Origin: Leishmania mexicana MHOM/GT/2001/U1103
Lineage: Eukaryota > Euglenozoa > Kinetoplastea > Trypanosomatida > Trypanosomatidae
Reading direction: 5' to 3'
Length of the DNA stretch: 64,000 bases
Assembly (NCBI RefSeq): GCF_000234665.1
Contig: NC_018338.1
Location: forward strand, 1,156,084 to 1,220,083
Below the pieces are notes generated by a model. It was not told where the DNA came from. It saw only the letters and a list, made by a program, of their open reading frames with translations, and searched no databases. A program made the position numbers and the translations under genes. This document shows positions 42,648-52,574 of this stretch, one piece after another. Every line of letters starts with the position of its first letter. The first letter of the stretch is position 1.

Positions 42648-43506
42648 CTGGAAAGAGTTGCCCTCGCGTCTGCGACAGGCCTCACAAGAAAGGTGACGTT
42701 TTCTTACTGGTCACACACACGGAAGCATAGATGTGAGGGCAGAGGAAGGACAGAGGAGAACAACGTAGTGGTGGTAGTGGTGGCGCAGACACGATCATAA
42801 ATGCAAGGTGAGGGAGGGGAGAGGCAGGGAGGGCGCGAAAAGCTCGATACGTTTTCTTCCACCCCCTTCCCCCGCACACGCGCAATATCACACCCAAGCA
42901 CATCGCTGTACGTGCGGTGGACCTCGAGAACGGACACAGATAAAAAGGGGAGGGAACACATGGGTCGATACGAGTCTTGGTGGTGCGCTGCGGCAAGAAG
43001 AAAAGAGAGCGACAAGCCGGTCAGCTGCCTTGACGCTTTCTCAGTCCTTTGCCACCATACCGCCCTTTCCTCCCCTCCCCTCCCCCTCTTCCATCCCTCT
43101 AACGCAGCGGAGAAAGCGAAAAACACGGTTTTGCTTGGCGCTTCTGTTTTCTTTGGTGTGCGTCGGGGCAGCGGACGCACACGCGTGGGCACGGTGCAGC
43201 TTCTCAGTGATGCTGCTGCTGTTGCTGTCGTCTGCTCTTGTACTTTTTTTTATGTGTGTGTGGGGGAGGGGGTAAGAGAGTTTACATCGGTCGTGCTTGA
43301 GTACGTCAAACCCATTCTTCACCGCGTGGCCTCAGCAAACTACCGCAATCACACCAAACGAAAAAGGGAGGCACCAACCCCGAGAGAAGAGGGTGGCGCA
43401 CAGCACGGAGGAGAGTGGCGCCGGGAACAGAAGGACATTCCCGAGGAGGAGGGGCGGGGGGGGGAGGAAAAGCCAAGTAGGAGGTGCCACTTCCGGCCCG
43501 TTGCGT
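42648..43506. other. Spacer between the WD-repeat and dynein light chain genes
   Basis: It contains pyrimidine tracts on the minus strand (about 42737-42758 and 42808-42835) that can serve trans-splicing of the WD-repeat gene. The 3' UTR of the light chain gene should lie here too, with a purine/G-rich run at 43430-43475. No gene was seen. Confidence 0.5.
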
Positions 43507-44028
43507 CTACCCTCCATGACGCCACACAACCACGTCCGCACCCTCTATTTGAAAGTGGCAAAAGCATAAGCGTTTGTGCGTCACAAAAGTGGCGAAATCG
43601 TGGCCGTAGATGACGTGCCAGCAACCACCTAGCTTAGTGGTGATCTCGTTCTTGATGTATTCCGCAATGCGGCTCAGTGCCGTTCGCTCAACGTCCCGCT
43701 CTAGCTCTCGGCGCGCGCCTTCCTCCTTACGCCAGGTGGTGCGCGTCGGGATGAAAACGTGTGTGTTGTAGGCCCGAAGGGCACTATGCATGATGACCTC
43801 CAGCTGCTTCGCCGGCAAGTCGACGTAGAGTGTCTCCATGTGCACCTGCGAGGCGCGGATGTCCATCTCATCCTCCCCCTCTGCATCGCCCTGAGGAAAG
43901 CCGTCAGAAAGGTGCATGTCAGAGAGCACCGAGCTGTGGCTGCCGTCCCCTTCGGCATTGCTGCGCTGTTGATTCGGTCGCAACGTTTTGTCGAGTGCAA
44001 CGCCATCGTGGGTGTCGATGTTGGCCAT
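43507..44028 (-). CDS. LC8-type dynein light chain, divergent
   Basis: A 173-residue protein whose last 90 residues match LC8 (DYNLL), the small dimeric hub and dynein subunit. Matching segments are IAEYIKNEITTKLGG, CWHVIYGHDFATFVTH and the final beta strands FCHFQIEGADVVVWRHGG. LC8 is normally about 90 residues, so the acidic first 80 residues (to MDIRASQV) are an extension. The WHVIYGHDFATFVTH block aligns with the WHCIVGRNFGSYVTH core of LC8, so the dimer and peptide-binding groove are largely kept; the following HFIYF strand is altered to FCHF. The start is the ATG at 44028, the first true ATG of the frame. Possible homes are axonemal or intraflagellar-transport dynein; sequence does not separate them. 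Confidence 0.88.
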   Translation of the reverse strand: MANIDTHDGVALDKTLRPNQQRSNAEGDGSHSSVLSDMHLSDGFPQGDAEGEDEMDIRASQVHMETLYVDLPAKQLEVIMHSALRAYNTHVFIPTRTTWRKEEGARRELERDVERTALSRIAEYIKNEITTKLGGCWHVIYGHDFATFVTHKRLCFCHFQIEGADVVVWRHGG

Positions 44029-45874
44029 CTTTTCGTCGGCCACTCAGTGTGTGCGTTTCTGTGAGTGTGAACTTGTCCGCGTGGTGAGCGTTGTTTCTTT
44101 CTGTAAGCGTGAGCGGGTACGTGTGCTGCGTGGGACACACACCGTTGTACCCTGAAGAGAGCGATGCGTGTGAACCCCCCCCCGACACACACGCACGCAC
44201 GCACACACAGAAATAGACGAAAGAAACGGCAGCAGAGAGAACGAAGCGAGAGAAAGTAGCTGGGGAGTTCTAGGGCACAGTCATAAAGTGAGCGTACGCA
44301 ACAGGGTGCTAGTCCGCGACGCTTGATGTATGGCAGTCGCGTTATTCTTCGGCGCGCGTGTTCGTGTCTGCATGTGTGCCAAACGCGACCCGCGCTATCG
44401 CCACCGAGTGACAGGAAAAAAAAGAAAGAAAAAAAAGGAAAGAGGATGAGGAACAGGCGCTAGACCGTCCAAGACGAACTCCCGCGTCTGACAAATTCGC
44501 GCCATTCACACACTCCTACCTTCAAAATCACCTTCCTCCCTGACAAGTCGTTCCCGCCACAGTCACCCCCTTCCAGTGCCCCCTCCCATCCTTGAGCACA
44601 CACACACACGCACAGACAGAGGGCAAAGGAGAGTTAAGCACATACTGAGCGAGCACCGAAGAAAACAGTAGAGAGAACTACCGTGCCGAACCATTATACA
44701 TATATACTTTCAGTGCCCCGTGTACAATGCCGGCTGACCACATGCCTTCTCATTCCCCAGTGTAGCTACTCACAAAGATCCAGCAGCTAGATGGGCACTG
44801 GTTGAGGCCCGACAAGACAAATGCTAGGGTTTGAGGAGGGCTACAAGGAGCGAGATACCACAACGCATGGCCTTCGCAAAGACAGCGCACACCATCGATG
44901 GCGAAGAGACGGAGGTGCTTACGAAACAGAGCCGCGTTTAAGCGCAGCTGGCGCGTGCATGACACGACGAGGGACGCATTTTACACCAACAGTATATACG
45001 TCGTGGGTTTCCCTCTCGCTGCTCATCCGTTTCAATTTGCGTTACAGACGTGGCATCGCCACGCACACACGAACACACATTGAGCACCACCGACAAGACG
45101 ACGAAAAACGCTTACGGCGAAGTAAAAGAACAAATGATGTCGCTTTCTTTTCTTAATCGTCGTCACTGTCGTGGTTCAACACCCTAACAAAACGCGAGTG
45201 TCAGCGTGGCACGCGGTGTCGGGGCAAGGAGGGGAGACATGCACACACACACACACAGAGAGAAAGCAACGCAGCAACGAAAATATATAATAATAATACT
45301 TTTAAAAAAGAAATACATCACTGGCCCCTTCAGAAGCCCCCTTCCGCCTTTTCGTTGTTTGCCCCCTCCCCCTCCCCGCCTGCTACCATGGCCGCGTGCC
45401 GCCCCGCAGCTTGCGTACTTGGCAACACGAAGACGACGATAGCGTCGAGGTGAGTCGACAGGGGCAACGGCGCACCACAGAGAGAAAGAGCGTTACGAGA
45501 GCAGGGGAAAAAATGAAGCGAGCACGCGCAAACATGCAAACACGCACGCAAACAAGGAGAGGGGAGAAACACACGGGCGATGCGGATGAAACACAAAACC
45601 AAAAGCACAGAAAACAGGAAAATGCACACAACATGGCAAAGCAGGTGAAGAAACGACCAGCATGCATGCGAAGAACGCAGCGCGAAGAAAAGAGAAAAGA
45701 GCAGGAGGCGTGTCGGTGAGAGAAGAAGAGCAACTCGGTGAAGTCGCTCCCTCTCTCACTCTTTGCGCGTGTGCTGGCACGATAAGATTCACGATCAGGT
45801 ACCGAATCGAGCAAATGCAAACAGTAAAAAAAACACCTTGAGAGGAAAGGCAGAGTGAAGGGGGTATTATGCCG
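44029..45874. other. 1.8-kb intergenic region
   Basis: This lies between the dynein light chain and IPMK genes. It has A-rich tracts (44415-44440, 45270-45320), CA runs near 44595-44610 and 45241-45256, and a plus-strand purine-rich stretch (45475-45720). A 71-codon minus-strand ATG-like frame at 44750-44965 has no family resemblance. No RNA gene was recognised. Confidence 0.5.
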
Positions 45875-47005
45875 CTAAAACGAAAGGTACGTGTCCAGAT
45901 TTCTGAGACCCTGGATAAATCCTATGGTTAGCTCATCAAAGTTAAACTTGCGCCACGAACATCGGGAAAAGTCGATGAGGCACAGTTTTGCTGTCGCCGG
46001 CGAGGCGGCCGCGTCATACAGGAGGAGCACGCTTGCCGAGACAAAGGCCATGTGCTGGAGAATGAAGGCGCCATCTGGCGTACTTTCAAAGAAGTCCAAC
46101 AGCGATTGGATTGCACCGCGTAGGTAACGTATGCGCTGCTTCACGTGCGCCATTTCTATGCTGGTGGCGGCGCCCATCTCCTCGGTATGGAAAGCGAGCT
46201 GCCCGTCTTCGTTTGTCTCCGCGAGTGGCGCGCCAATCGACAGAAACATCTTGAGGCAGGCGCTGAGCTCCCGCACGTCGGACACGGCATACCCGATATC
46301 TTTGCCAAAGCGCTCGCACGTCCAACTCGCCGTCGCACCTTCTGTGTCCGCAGCGGCGCGAATGTACCGCCGGCAACCGCAGATGCGCAACGCCGTATCC
46401 CGCACCAGCGCCTTTTGATCTTTCTTCGCGATCCGCGCCACCTTGTCCTCTGGTGTGAGCGGTGAGTGCCGGATGAAGCCGATCTTGACGTCCATGATGC
46501 ACGGCTTCTGCATCCCCGACGTCTCGTCGACAAGGCCGATGCCCCAGATACCCGTGTCATACCTGTCATCGAAGCCCTTCAGCTGTTCGGCGCCATCGAA
46601 GAGTTCGTTGAAGAGCGGTGCAAGAACAGCACTGCGGGCCGGCGCGCCGGCTTCCACGATGACCCATTCGTCTGCGTTCTCCGTGTATGGCTTCAGCGCT
46701 GCCGACTTGGCCACATACTTCTCAGGGAAGTGAATGGAGAACAGAGTGGAGGCAAATGCGGCCATCTTGCCCGCAGCGTGGACAAACTTGGCGTGCGCTT
46801 CGTCGCCACGAGGGTGCGTCGTGTTCGGCGGCTGCGCCAGCGCGTCCTCCTTGGCGAGCTCCATCGCGAGGTAGTACATAATCTCCCATGCCGTGGTCTT
46901 CTTCCGGAGGGTGCTGCGGCCGCCGTGGGTCGTTTCACCATAGAAGATGGCCGACTTGTGGCCGCCGACAGCGTCAAACAGAACAGGAGAGCCCTCACCC
47001 GACAT
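45875..47005 (-). CDS. IPMK: Inositol polyphosphate multikinase (IPK family)
   Basis: A 376-residue kinase of the inositol polyphosphate kinase family, which phosphorylates soluble inositol phosphates such as IP3 and IP4 using ATP. The signature P-x-x-x-D-x-K-x-G is present as PCIMDVKIG at residues 168-176, with the conserved GFDDRYDTGIWGIGL before it. The C-terminal metal-binding IDF motif is present as CLIDFSRCSW (IDF at 344-346). WVIVEAGAPAR (about 114-124) lines the expected nucleotide pocket. The ATG at 47005 (MSGEGSPVLF) is chosen because the upstream in-frame residues come from a CA microsatellite. From memory, a T. brucei IPMK gene lies in the matching gene neighbourhood. IP3K and IP6K are alternatives within the family, but length and context favour IPMK. 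Confidence 0.9.
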   Translation of the reverse strand: MSGEGSPVLFDAVGGHKSAIFYGETTHGGRSTLRKKTTAWEIMYYLAMELAKEDALAQPPNTTHPRGDEAHAKFVHAAGKMAAFASTLFSIHFPEKYVAKSAALKPYTENADEWVIVEAGAPARSAVLAPLFNELFDGAEQLKGFDDRYDTGIWGIGLVDETSGMQKPCIMDVKIGFIRHSPLTPEDKVARIAKKDQKALVRDTALRICGCRRYIRAAADTEGATASWTCERFGKDIGYAVSDVRELSACLKMFLSIGAPLAETNEDGQLAFHTEEMGAATSIEMAHVKQRIRYLRGAIQSLLDFFESTPDGAFILQHMAFVSASVLLLYDAAASPATAKLCLIDFSRCSWRKFNFDELTIGFIQGLRNLDTYLSF

Positions 47006-48009
47006 GGCAGCGTACTTGATTACTGTGAATGGTACCCGTATGTATGTGCGTGTGTATGTGTGTGTGTGTGTGTGTGTGTGTCTAAGCGAACAACTAGGGT
47101 TCGCGTGCGTGGTGAACACCAACGTTAGTGCGACAACTACGAAACGACAGAAACCGGAAAAACGCGTGAAGGGTTCTGTAATGGCAACAGCGATCTTGCA
47201 CTTGTCGACTTGTGTTACACTTTTCAGCCCCGTCGATTAGTGTGTCCACCGCCTCCTCCCGCCCCGCCCACCGTGATTCAAAAGACTGTACGGTGGAAGA
47301 CAGAGGAAACCCTCCCTCCCCCCGCAAAAAAAAGAGCGCATAGAGAAATGGGCGAAGAGAGAAGAGTCAGACATGGAAAGGCATCAGAAGGCCTTTCATC
47401 TGGCAAGTCGCACCTGGTTCTTCTATCCAGTCTAGTTGTCATGCATCATGTGACGCCCGAGGAAGGTCCCCATCTTGTCTGCGACGAGCAACGATTCAAT
47501 AGAAAAAAAAACTTTCAGACGCGCACTGTACTGCGGGAGAGAAGGGGGAGGAAGGCTGAAGAAGGAGGCAAGGAAGAGCAGCGAACTTCACGATGCAGAG
47601 ACCCCCGCCTTCTCTTCCTCTACCTTTCCCCACCCCCAAAAATCTGCTCAGCTCCTCTGCCAGCGCGCCTCTTTCTTTCGCTGTTGCTGCTGGTTGTTTT
47701 CTCCGCTTTGCCACAAACTTCGGCGAGCTCTTTGCTTTTGCTGTGTTGGTGAAAGTTCGCAGGGGGCGCATCACCTGAGACTTAGTTCGTGACCCTGGCA
47801 CACGCGCAGCCCAAGAGGAACGACGGCAGTAGGAAACAAGGGTCGGAGGGGAGCAGCTCCATAGAGGCGCCGCATTCGCGGCCACAACGTCGACGTCAGC
47901 AGTGGCCTTTGAGTACACGACGGCTTCACTTCCGCTGGCCCAGCACCTCTTCTCCGGCCGCTGCCGTGCGATCCGTGACGGCGGTTGTGCCGCGTCACTG
48001 CCATCGTCG
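47006..48009. other. Spacer between IPMK and the 515-residue protein gene
   Basis: Apart from the TG tract it holds A-rich and purine-rich stretches on the plus strand (47320-47370, 47500-47580) that could serve IPMK trans-splicing. The 3' UTR of the next gene upstream lies in the right-hand part. No gene was seen. Confidence 0.45.
47057..47081. repeat. TG microsatellite upstream of IPMK
   Basis: About twelve TG units, reading as CA on the gene strand, located 52-76 bases upstream of the IPMK ATG and so probably in its 5' UTR or next to its splice site. Confidence 0.85.
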
Positions 48010-49557
48010 CTACTCGTCTGCCTGGTAGGTGTGCATGCGCGCCATAAAGTCGGCAGAACCCTTGGGAAGGAGACGGCGGTACCACACGCGCTGGAGCGAC
48101 CCACGCCTCCGCGCCGCTCCCTCCGAGCGCGGCAGATTCAATAGCGGATCATATGCCCCACGAGTGGGATCCACCAGCTCCAACGCCACCTCACCGGGAG
48201 CCGTCTCAGCGAGTTGGGTCATGCCGGAAAACAGCGGGGCACTAGCGAGCCATCGGCGCTCGAGTGGCACCCTCTCCGTAGCGGAAGAGGACGGCACAGT
48301 CGGGGTGGCAGCTGGGTTCAAGATGGCCGCCTCGTCATCGCCGTCCTCGCCCGCATCAGAAACGAGGCCCATTTCACCCTCTTCTTCATCGCCTCCTAGT
48401 AGATCCACCGGTCGCTGCCGTTGCATCCTCCGCGGGAGTGCGGCCTCGCTTGTAGCCGCGGTACGACCCCGCTTCGCTCCGCTGCGGTGAGTCGAGACTT
48501 GATCCCCATTCTTATCTGCATCTGCCGTCTCTCCAGCCTCGTCAAGTTCAATCACCGCCACGACAAACTCGTCTCGCAGTGTTGAGACCGAGATATTCGT
48601 AGTGATGCGGCGCCACGGCACCGGTGCCGGCGCCATGCAGAACACTTGTGTGACAGGAGCTTCCGCCTTGCGGTAGCGCGGTATGGACTCGGGCGTCTTA
48701 CCGTCCAGCTGCAACGCGGACACCACATACGGCTCCGGCATCACTTGGCGCGACACCCCAAACAGCACTGCAAAGATCGGGTCGTGGCGATCGGCAAGCA
48801 CCACCACACGACGGTGCGGTACGGCCTCCACTGACGAGACGCGGTGCCGCATGTCTCGAAGATGTGCCCGCGAGAGCCGCCGAAACACCAACCCGCGAAC
48901 AGCACAAAACTCGGCGACTGTGTCCAGCAGGAGGGAGTCTTGAAGCGCCATGGACAGAGACCCCGCCGTGCCGCCGCTGGCGCCGATTGTCGCCTGCGAA
49001 GACGTCAACGCCAGGCGCGTGGCGTCTTGCTGCGTCACCTGAGACAGGATAGACTCCGTTGCCCCACCGCCAACACGAGACCCGGCCCCGCCGCGATTGC
49101 ACCGGGGACGCGACGCCCCGCCCTCCTCCCGCTGCTGCGATGACTGGGTCAGCATGCTGAAATGAAGCGTCACACGCTCTGTCACCTCCGCCGCCTCTGC
49201 TGTCAGCACTGGGCGTTGACGCAGGTGTTCCATGATGAGGTTCACCACCTGCAGCGGTGTGGCGTGCGGTTCCGGCACGACGCGGCGGAAGAGCACTGGG
49301 CGCTCAATGTCCCGCGTCGCACGGCCGCGCAGACGCTCGGCGCGGCTGACCTGCTCAGCACGCGATGGTATGGCACGAGGAATCGAGCTTGGAAGCACCG
49401 GGACGACACCGCACACGCTGCGCCACTGCTGCCGCGCCATCTGCGCGGCAATCCGCTTGCTTTCAAGCACGCACTGCCTCAACTCCTCTGCATTGCGCCA
49501 CGGTGGCCGCGGCGTCGGAAGGTCGTACCAGTGCACCTGCGTCTCCTTGGTCGGCAT
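48010..49557 (-). CDS. Unrecognised conserved-looking protein, 515 residues
   Basis: I do not recognise the family. The N-terminus MPTKETQVHWYDLPTPRPPW is followed by a helical Arg-rich section (about 20-140). A Gly/Ser/Gln-rich insert comes next (about 150-200), then a compact-looking region with DSLLLDTVAEFCAVRGLVFRRLSRAHLRDM and VVVLADRHDPIFAVLFGVSRQ (about 210-290). After that come DEFVVAVIELDEAG and an acidic, disordered stretch with GGDEEEGEMGLVSDAGEDGDDE. The acidic and basic blocks (AKRGRTAA, RRMQRQRP) would suit a nuclear protein. No membrane segment or signal peptide is seen. The first true ATG is at 49557; the frame is open for 50 more codons upstream but begins there with GTG and reads poorly. 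Confidence 0.7.
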   Translation of the reverse strand: MPTKETQVHWYDLPTPRPPWRNAEELRQCVLESKRIAAQMARQQWRSVCGVVPVLPSSIPRAIPSRAEQVSRAERLRGRATRDIERPVLFRRVVPEPHATPLQVVNLIMEHLRQRPVLTAEAAEVTERVTLHFSMLTQSSQQREEGGASRPRCNRGGAGSRVGGGATESILSQVTQQDATRLALTSSQATIGASGGTAGSLSMALQDSLLLDTVAEFCAVRGLVFRRLSRAHLRDMRHRVSSVEAVPHRRVVVLADRHDPIFAVLFGVSRQVMPEPYVVSALQLDGKTPESIPRYRKAEAPVTQVFCMAPAPVPWRRITTNISVSTLRDEFVVAVIELDEAGETADADKNGDQVSTHRSGAKRGRTAATSEAALPRRMQRQRPVDLLGGDEEEGEMGLVSDAGEDGDDEAAILNPAATPTVPSSSATERVPLERRWLASAPLFSGMTQLAETAPGEVALELVDPTRGAYDPLLNLPRSEGAARRRGSLQRVWYRRLLPKGSADFMARMHTYQADE

Positions 49558-50263
49558 CGGGGAGAGGGGGAGGGCGAGATCGGACGATCCTCTGGAGTTG
49601 GCGGTGCCTTGGCCTTCTTCGTTTGTGCGTCGACGCCTTGCAGGTATGCGGCAGCCCGTTAGTGAGCAGGAGAGAGACGCAGAAACAAGGAAAGAGAGGG
49701 GGGTCACAGCACGAAGAATTCGACCCTAAAGTAGGGAGAAATAAGTGGATGCGGTATCAGATGGGGGGCACCAGTCCAGTCCACCACAGACGTGGTGGCA
49801 TCGACTTCATTGACGTCGCATAACGCGGCAGAGGCACTGCCCATTTCAGTGGCCTTCACCGAAGCGTCACCAGGAGCGCACATTTCACACGAAACAAAGG
49901 CGGTGAACAGCTCTTCTCCCCCTCTTATCAGACACATTGCCTCCACGGCACACGTCGCCAGTTTGCGCCCATGCTTGCAGTATTGTGCTCCTCAGCTCCA
50001 AGCGTCGCGCAGAGCTTCAAGCAGTCCCCGACAGCGTGTGTGAGTGTAGGCATGTATTGTGCCCGTCACTCGTTTTCCTACCCACACACGCATTCTCCTT
50101 CGCCACTTGTGGCGTGCGATAGCAGCGAGCAAGTGTGTAAAAGAAGCAGCAGAGACAAGGCGAGAAGGAGGGGTGGTAGATGCCACGCAACGACCTTCAC
50201 GCATTGTTTTGCCTTCCCTCTGAGCCCCTTCTACACCGCTTGCCTGTGCTATCTTCCTCTCGC
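49558..50263. other. Spacer between the 515-residue protein and EF-hand genes
   Basis: It contains the possible small ORF at 49704-49937. The rest, toward 50263, is the likely 3' UTR of the EF-hand gene. A short purine-rich run on the plus strand at 49680-49703 lies between the small ORF and the 49557 ATG and could act as a splice-signal tract. Confidence 0.45.
49704..49937 (-). CDS. Possible small ORF upstream of the 515-residue protein gene
   Basis: An ATG frame of 77 codons on the gene strand encodes MCLIRGGEELFTAFVSCEMC, then a soluble-looking sequence ending in VEFFVL. Codons in the middle favour G or C at the third position (GCC, GAC, GTC, GTG), unlike typical flank. It sits 147 bases upstream of the 49557 start, in a different frame, so it could be a short gene, a regulatory upstream frame, or chance. 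No family resemblance. Confidence 0.3.
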   Translation of the reverse strand: MCLIRGGEELFTAFVSCEMCAPGDASVKATEMGSASAALCDVNEVDATTSVVDWTGAPHLIPHPLISPYFRVEFFVL

Positions 50264-51070
50264 TCAGCGCTCCTGCAAGTACGGTTGCACGTCCTCGAAG
50301 CGCACGCTGCCGTCGTGATCGCGGTCAAGAATCCAGAATATGTGCTGCACAAGAGGTGCCTTCCGCGAACCGGACGGCTTCGGTGGAGATGCAGTCAAAA
50401 TGTCGCTAGTACACATCGGGGAATGGGCCGCAAGGACCTCTTGCACATCCGCGAATGGGCCCTGGAGGTGAATGCCAAGAAGGTCGTCAGCCGCAATAAA
50501 GCCTTTGGAGCCCGCGACACTTTGAAACTGCCGCCACCACTGCAACTGCGCCGCCCTCTTACCGTCGACAGACGAGGCGGCTGCGGCAACACCGGCAACC
50601 GCATCCCCTTGCGACTGCTCCGTGACAAACCCGTCTCCCTCCTCTTCGGCGCACAGCGTGACGAAGCGCAGATAGGCGGAGCGCTCCACAAAGCCATTGA
50701 CTCCTGTGCGAGACGACAGCACGACGTCAGAGTGAGCAAAAGAAGACCTCGATTTCGAATGTGCGGCTGTGTCTCCATGCGCGCCACGAGGTGACTGACG
50801 CGGCGGTGCAGAGGAGGCGCGGTGCGCAGGTGACGCTGACGGCAACGGCGTTGCAAAGCAGTCTGCAATCAGCGACGGAGTGGGGTAGCGGCCAAACAAG
50901 ACGTAGAAGGCGCATTCTAGCCCCACTCGGCTCAGGCCGACGTCTGCAGTGGTAGCGGCATCCTGCGACGGCGCAGCACCATTCACCCCAGAGGCCGCTG
51001 GCAAAAATTCAGCAAAGAGGTCGAACACTTCACTAGCACAGCTCGTCAGCTCGCCCCACGAGCGAAACAT
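50264..51070 (-). CDS. EF-hand protein, EFCAB11-like
   Basis: A 268-residue protein with one clear EF-hand near the C-terminus, IFWILDRDHDGSVRFEDV. Its loop has Asp at positions 1, 3 and 5, Gly at 6 and Asp at 12, so calcium binding is likely. An earlier helix-loop-helix-like segment, GLSRVGLECAFYVLFGRYPTPSLIADCF (about 45-72), recalls the second EF-hand of EFCAB11-type proteins. AGSKGFIAADDLLGI is a degenerate third. A Ser/Arg/His-rich insert (about 75-125) separates them. No lipid-attachment signal is seen at the N-terminus, MFRSWGELTS. The start is the first true ATG, at 51070. Role unknown; the EFCAB11 comparison is by eye. Confidence 0.75.
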   Translation of the reverse strand: MFRSWGELTSCASEVFDLFAEFLPAASGVNGAAPSQDAATTADVGLSRVGLECAFYVLFGRYPTPSLIADCFATPLPSASPAHRASSAPPRQSPRGAHGDTAAHSKSRSSFAHSDVVLSSRTGVNGFVERSAYLRFVTLCAEEEGDGFVTEQSQGDAVAGVAAAASSVDGKRAAQLQWWRQFQSVAGSKGFIAADDLLGIHLQGPFADVQEVLAAHSPMCTSDILTASPPKPSGSRKAPLVQHIFWILDRDHDGSVRFEDVQPYLQER

Positions 51071-51891
51071 CGTCACTGCGTGCACTCTGTCGGTCAGGCG
51101 CTGGTGCTGTCGTCAAAGAAGCGCAGCAGTCCTCACGATCCTCTCTCGCGCTGGCACACTCACTGGCGCACACGCCCGCACATGCGTGGTGGGAGGAAAC
51201 AAAAAAGGGGGAGAAAAAAGAGGGACCAACCGATCCTGTTCTCGATGTGTGTTGGCCTTGAAAGGGACGTTGAGGTATGCTGCGTCGTCCGTGATCGGTG
51301 TGGCAGGGCCACGCCTTCGTACGACGGCAACGCGATACACACACCAATGAGGAATAAGACACGGGCGAGAGAGCGTGCGAGAGGCGCCAAGGGGAAGGTG
51401 GGAAAGATCAACCAGTGACAAGACACCTAGCATCATTACCACCTCTAGGGGGGGAGCAGACGCTACTTTTCGTGTAGTCCTCTCGCCCCCTTTCTGCCGC
51501 CACAAATCCGCGTGGGGCATTCTTTCCGGAAGAGCGCCTGAAAACACGCGTCCCACGATGACTTGCAGGGAAGCTGTCCCACTCTCTTCACCTCTCTTGC
51601 CTCTCTTCCGCACGATAGAAGTGAGTCGTTCACAGGCAAATACCGTAAGTACGAGATGACCCACTGGCCTGTGCAAACAATGAAAAACCTTAACATGGGG
51701 GGGCGTGATAATGCTCGAGGCGCAACTCCACGCGCAAGACAAGAAGGCGTGGCACGAAGAGAGAGTACGAGAGGCAAACAACAGATGGACAGAGCAGGTG
51801 CAAAAGCCCTTCACTGCACCCCAGAGAGAAGTGCACTCTCTCACTCAAGCGCTTCCCGCCAGTGCAGGTTCTGTCTTGTGTCGTCCTCACG
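51071..51891. other. Spacer between the EF-hand and riboflavin kinase genes
   Basis: Purine-rich plus-strand runs at 51193-51228 (GGAGGAAACAAAAAAGGGGG region) lie 120-160 bases upstream of the EF-hand gene ATG and are good candidates for its trans-splicing tract. The rest is the probable 3' UTR of riboflavin kinase. No gene was seen. Confidence 0.45.
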
Positions 51892-52443
51892 CTAAAGCTC
51901 AAGAAAACCGAAGGATGGAACCTCGACTGCGCCGTGCAGCTGCGCCGGCACACAGGAAGGGTTCACCATTTCATGCTGCCCGTACGGCACCCACTCAGGC
52001 ATCTTCAAGTGCTCCTCGGCAAACACCACATCGCCGTCGATCGTCTTGATGAGCTCCTCCAGTGTCGTGAAGGCGGATTGCGAGCGGATACGCTCGAGCG
52101 TGATGATTCGCACGACACGGCCGTAGAAGTCGCCGTCGAACTTGTGCAGGAAGTGCACCTCCGCACTGACGTCCACGTTCTTGAACTGCGGGTTGTTCCC
52201 GATAGACATCACAAACGGAAAAGGCCCAAGCGGTGCAGGGGACGCATCCTCAGCGCGCGCCTCCCCGGTGTTCGGCTCTGCTGCCTCCACACAACCCCAT
52301 CCCCAGAGCACAAGGTTATTGTGCGACTTTAGGAACTCGATAACCGTCTCGCTTAGCTCCAAGTTTGCTGTGGGGTACCCGAGCTGCGTGCCGCCACGAC
52401 CGAAGCCGTGAATTACCCTACCGCGCAGAAACCACGGCTTCAT
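51892..52443 (-). CDS. Riboflavin kinase (flavokinase)
   Basis: The enzyme makes FMN from riboflavin and ATP. The 183-residue protein is the stand-alone eukaryotic type, without an FAD synthetase domain. The N-terminus reads RGRVIHGFGRGGTQLGYPTAN, with the PTAN metal/nucleotide motif at residues 24-27. VMSIGNNPQFKN is the flavin-side strand, and AEVHFLHKFDGDFYGR contains the conserved Glu and the DFYG motif. IRSQSAFTTLEELIKTIDGD completes the family pattern. An insert of about 15 residues, EPNTGEARAEDASPAP, breaks the middle. The ATG at 52443 is the only sensible start; the frame upstream is open but has no ATG and runs into the repeated 531-bp block. Humans and fungi also have this enzyme, so its presence is expected. 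Confidence 0.94.
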   Translation of the reverse strand: MKPWFLRGRVIHGFGRGGTQLGYPTANLELSETVIEFLKSHNNLVLWGWGCVEAAEPNTGEARAEDASPAPLGPFPFVMSIGNNPQFKNVDVSAEVHFLHKFDGDFYGRVVRIITLERIRSQSAFTTLEELIKTIDGDVVFAEEHLKMPEWVPYGQHEMVNPSCVPAQLHGAVEVPSFGFLEL

Positions 52444-52574
52444 TGACGATGACGGGGAAAAACCGCTGCAGTCGAGCGAGCGACCAAAAAGAGTCAAGAG
52501 GATAGAGCCGCAGCGGAGAGGGGCGGCCTTCCTCCAACGAAAGGATGGGCGTTTCTCCTGGTGCTCGCGTGGAG

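Noticed and set aside
48010..49707. Longer start for the 515-residue protein at 49707
   Set aside because: The codon there is GTG and the added 50 residues read like untranslated sequence; the first ATG is at 49557.
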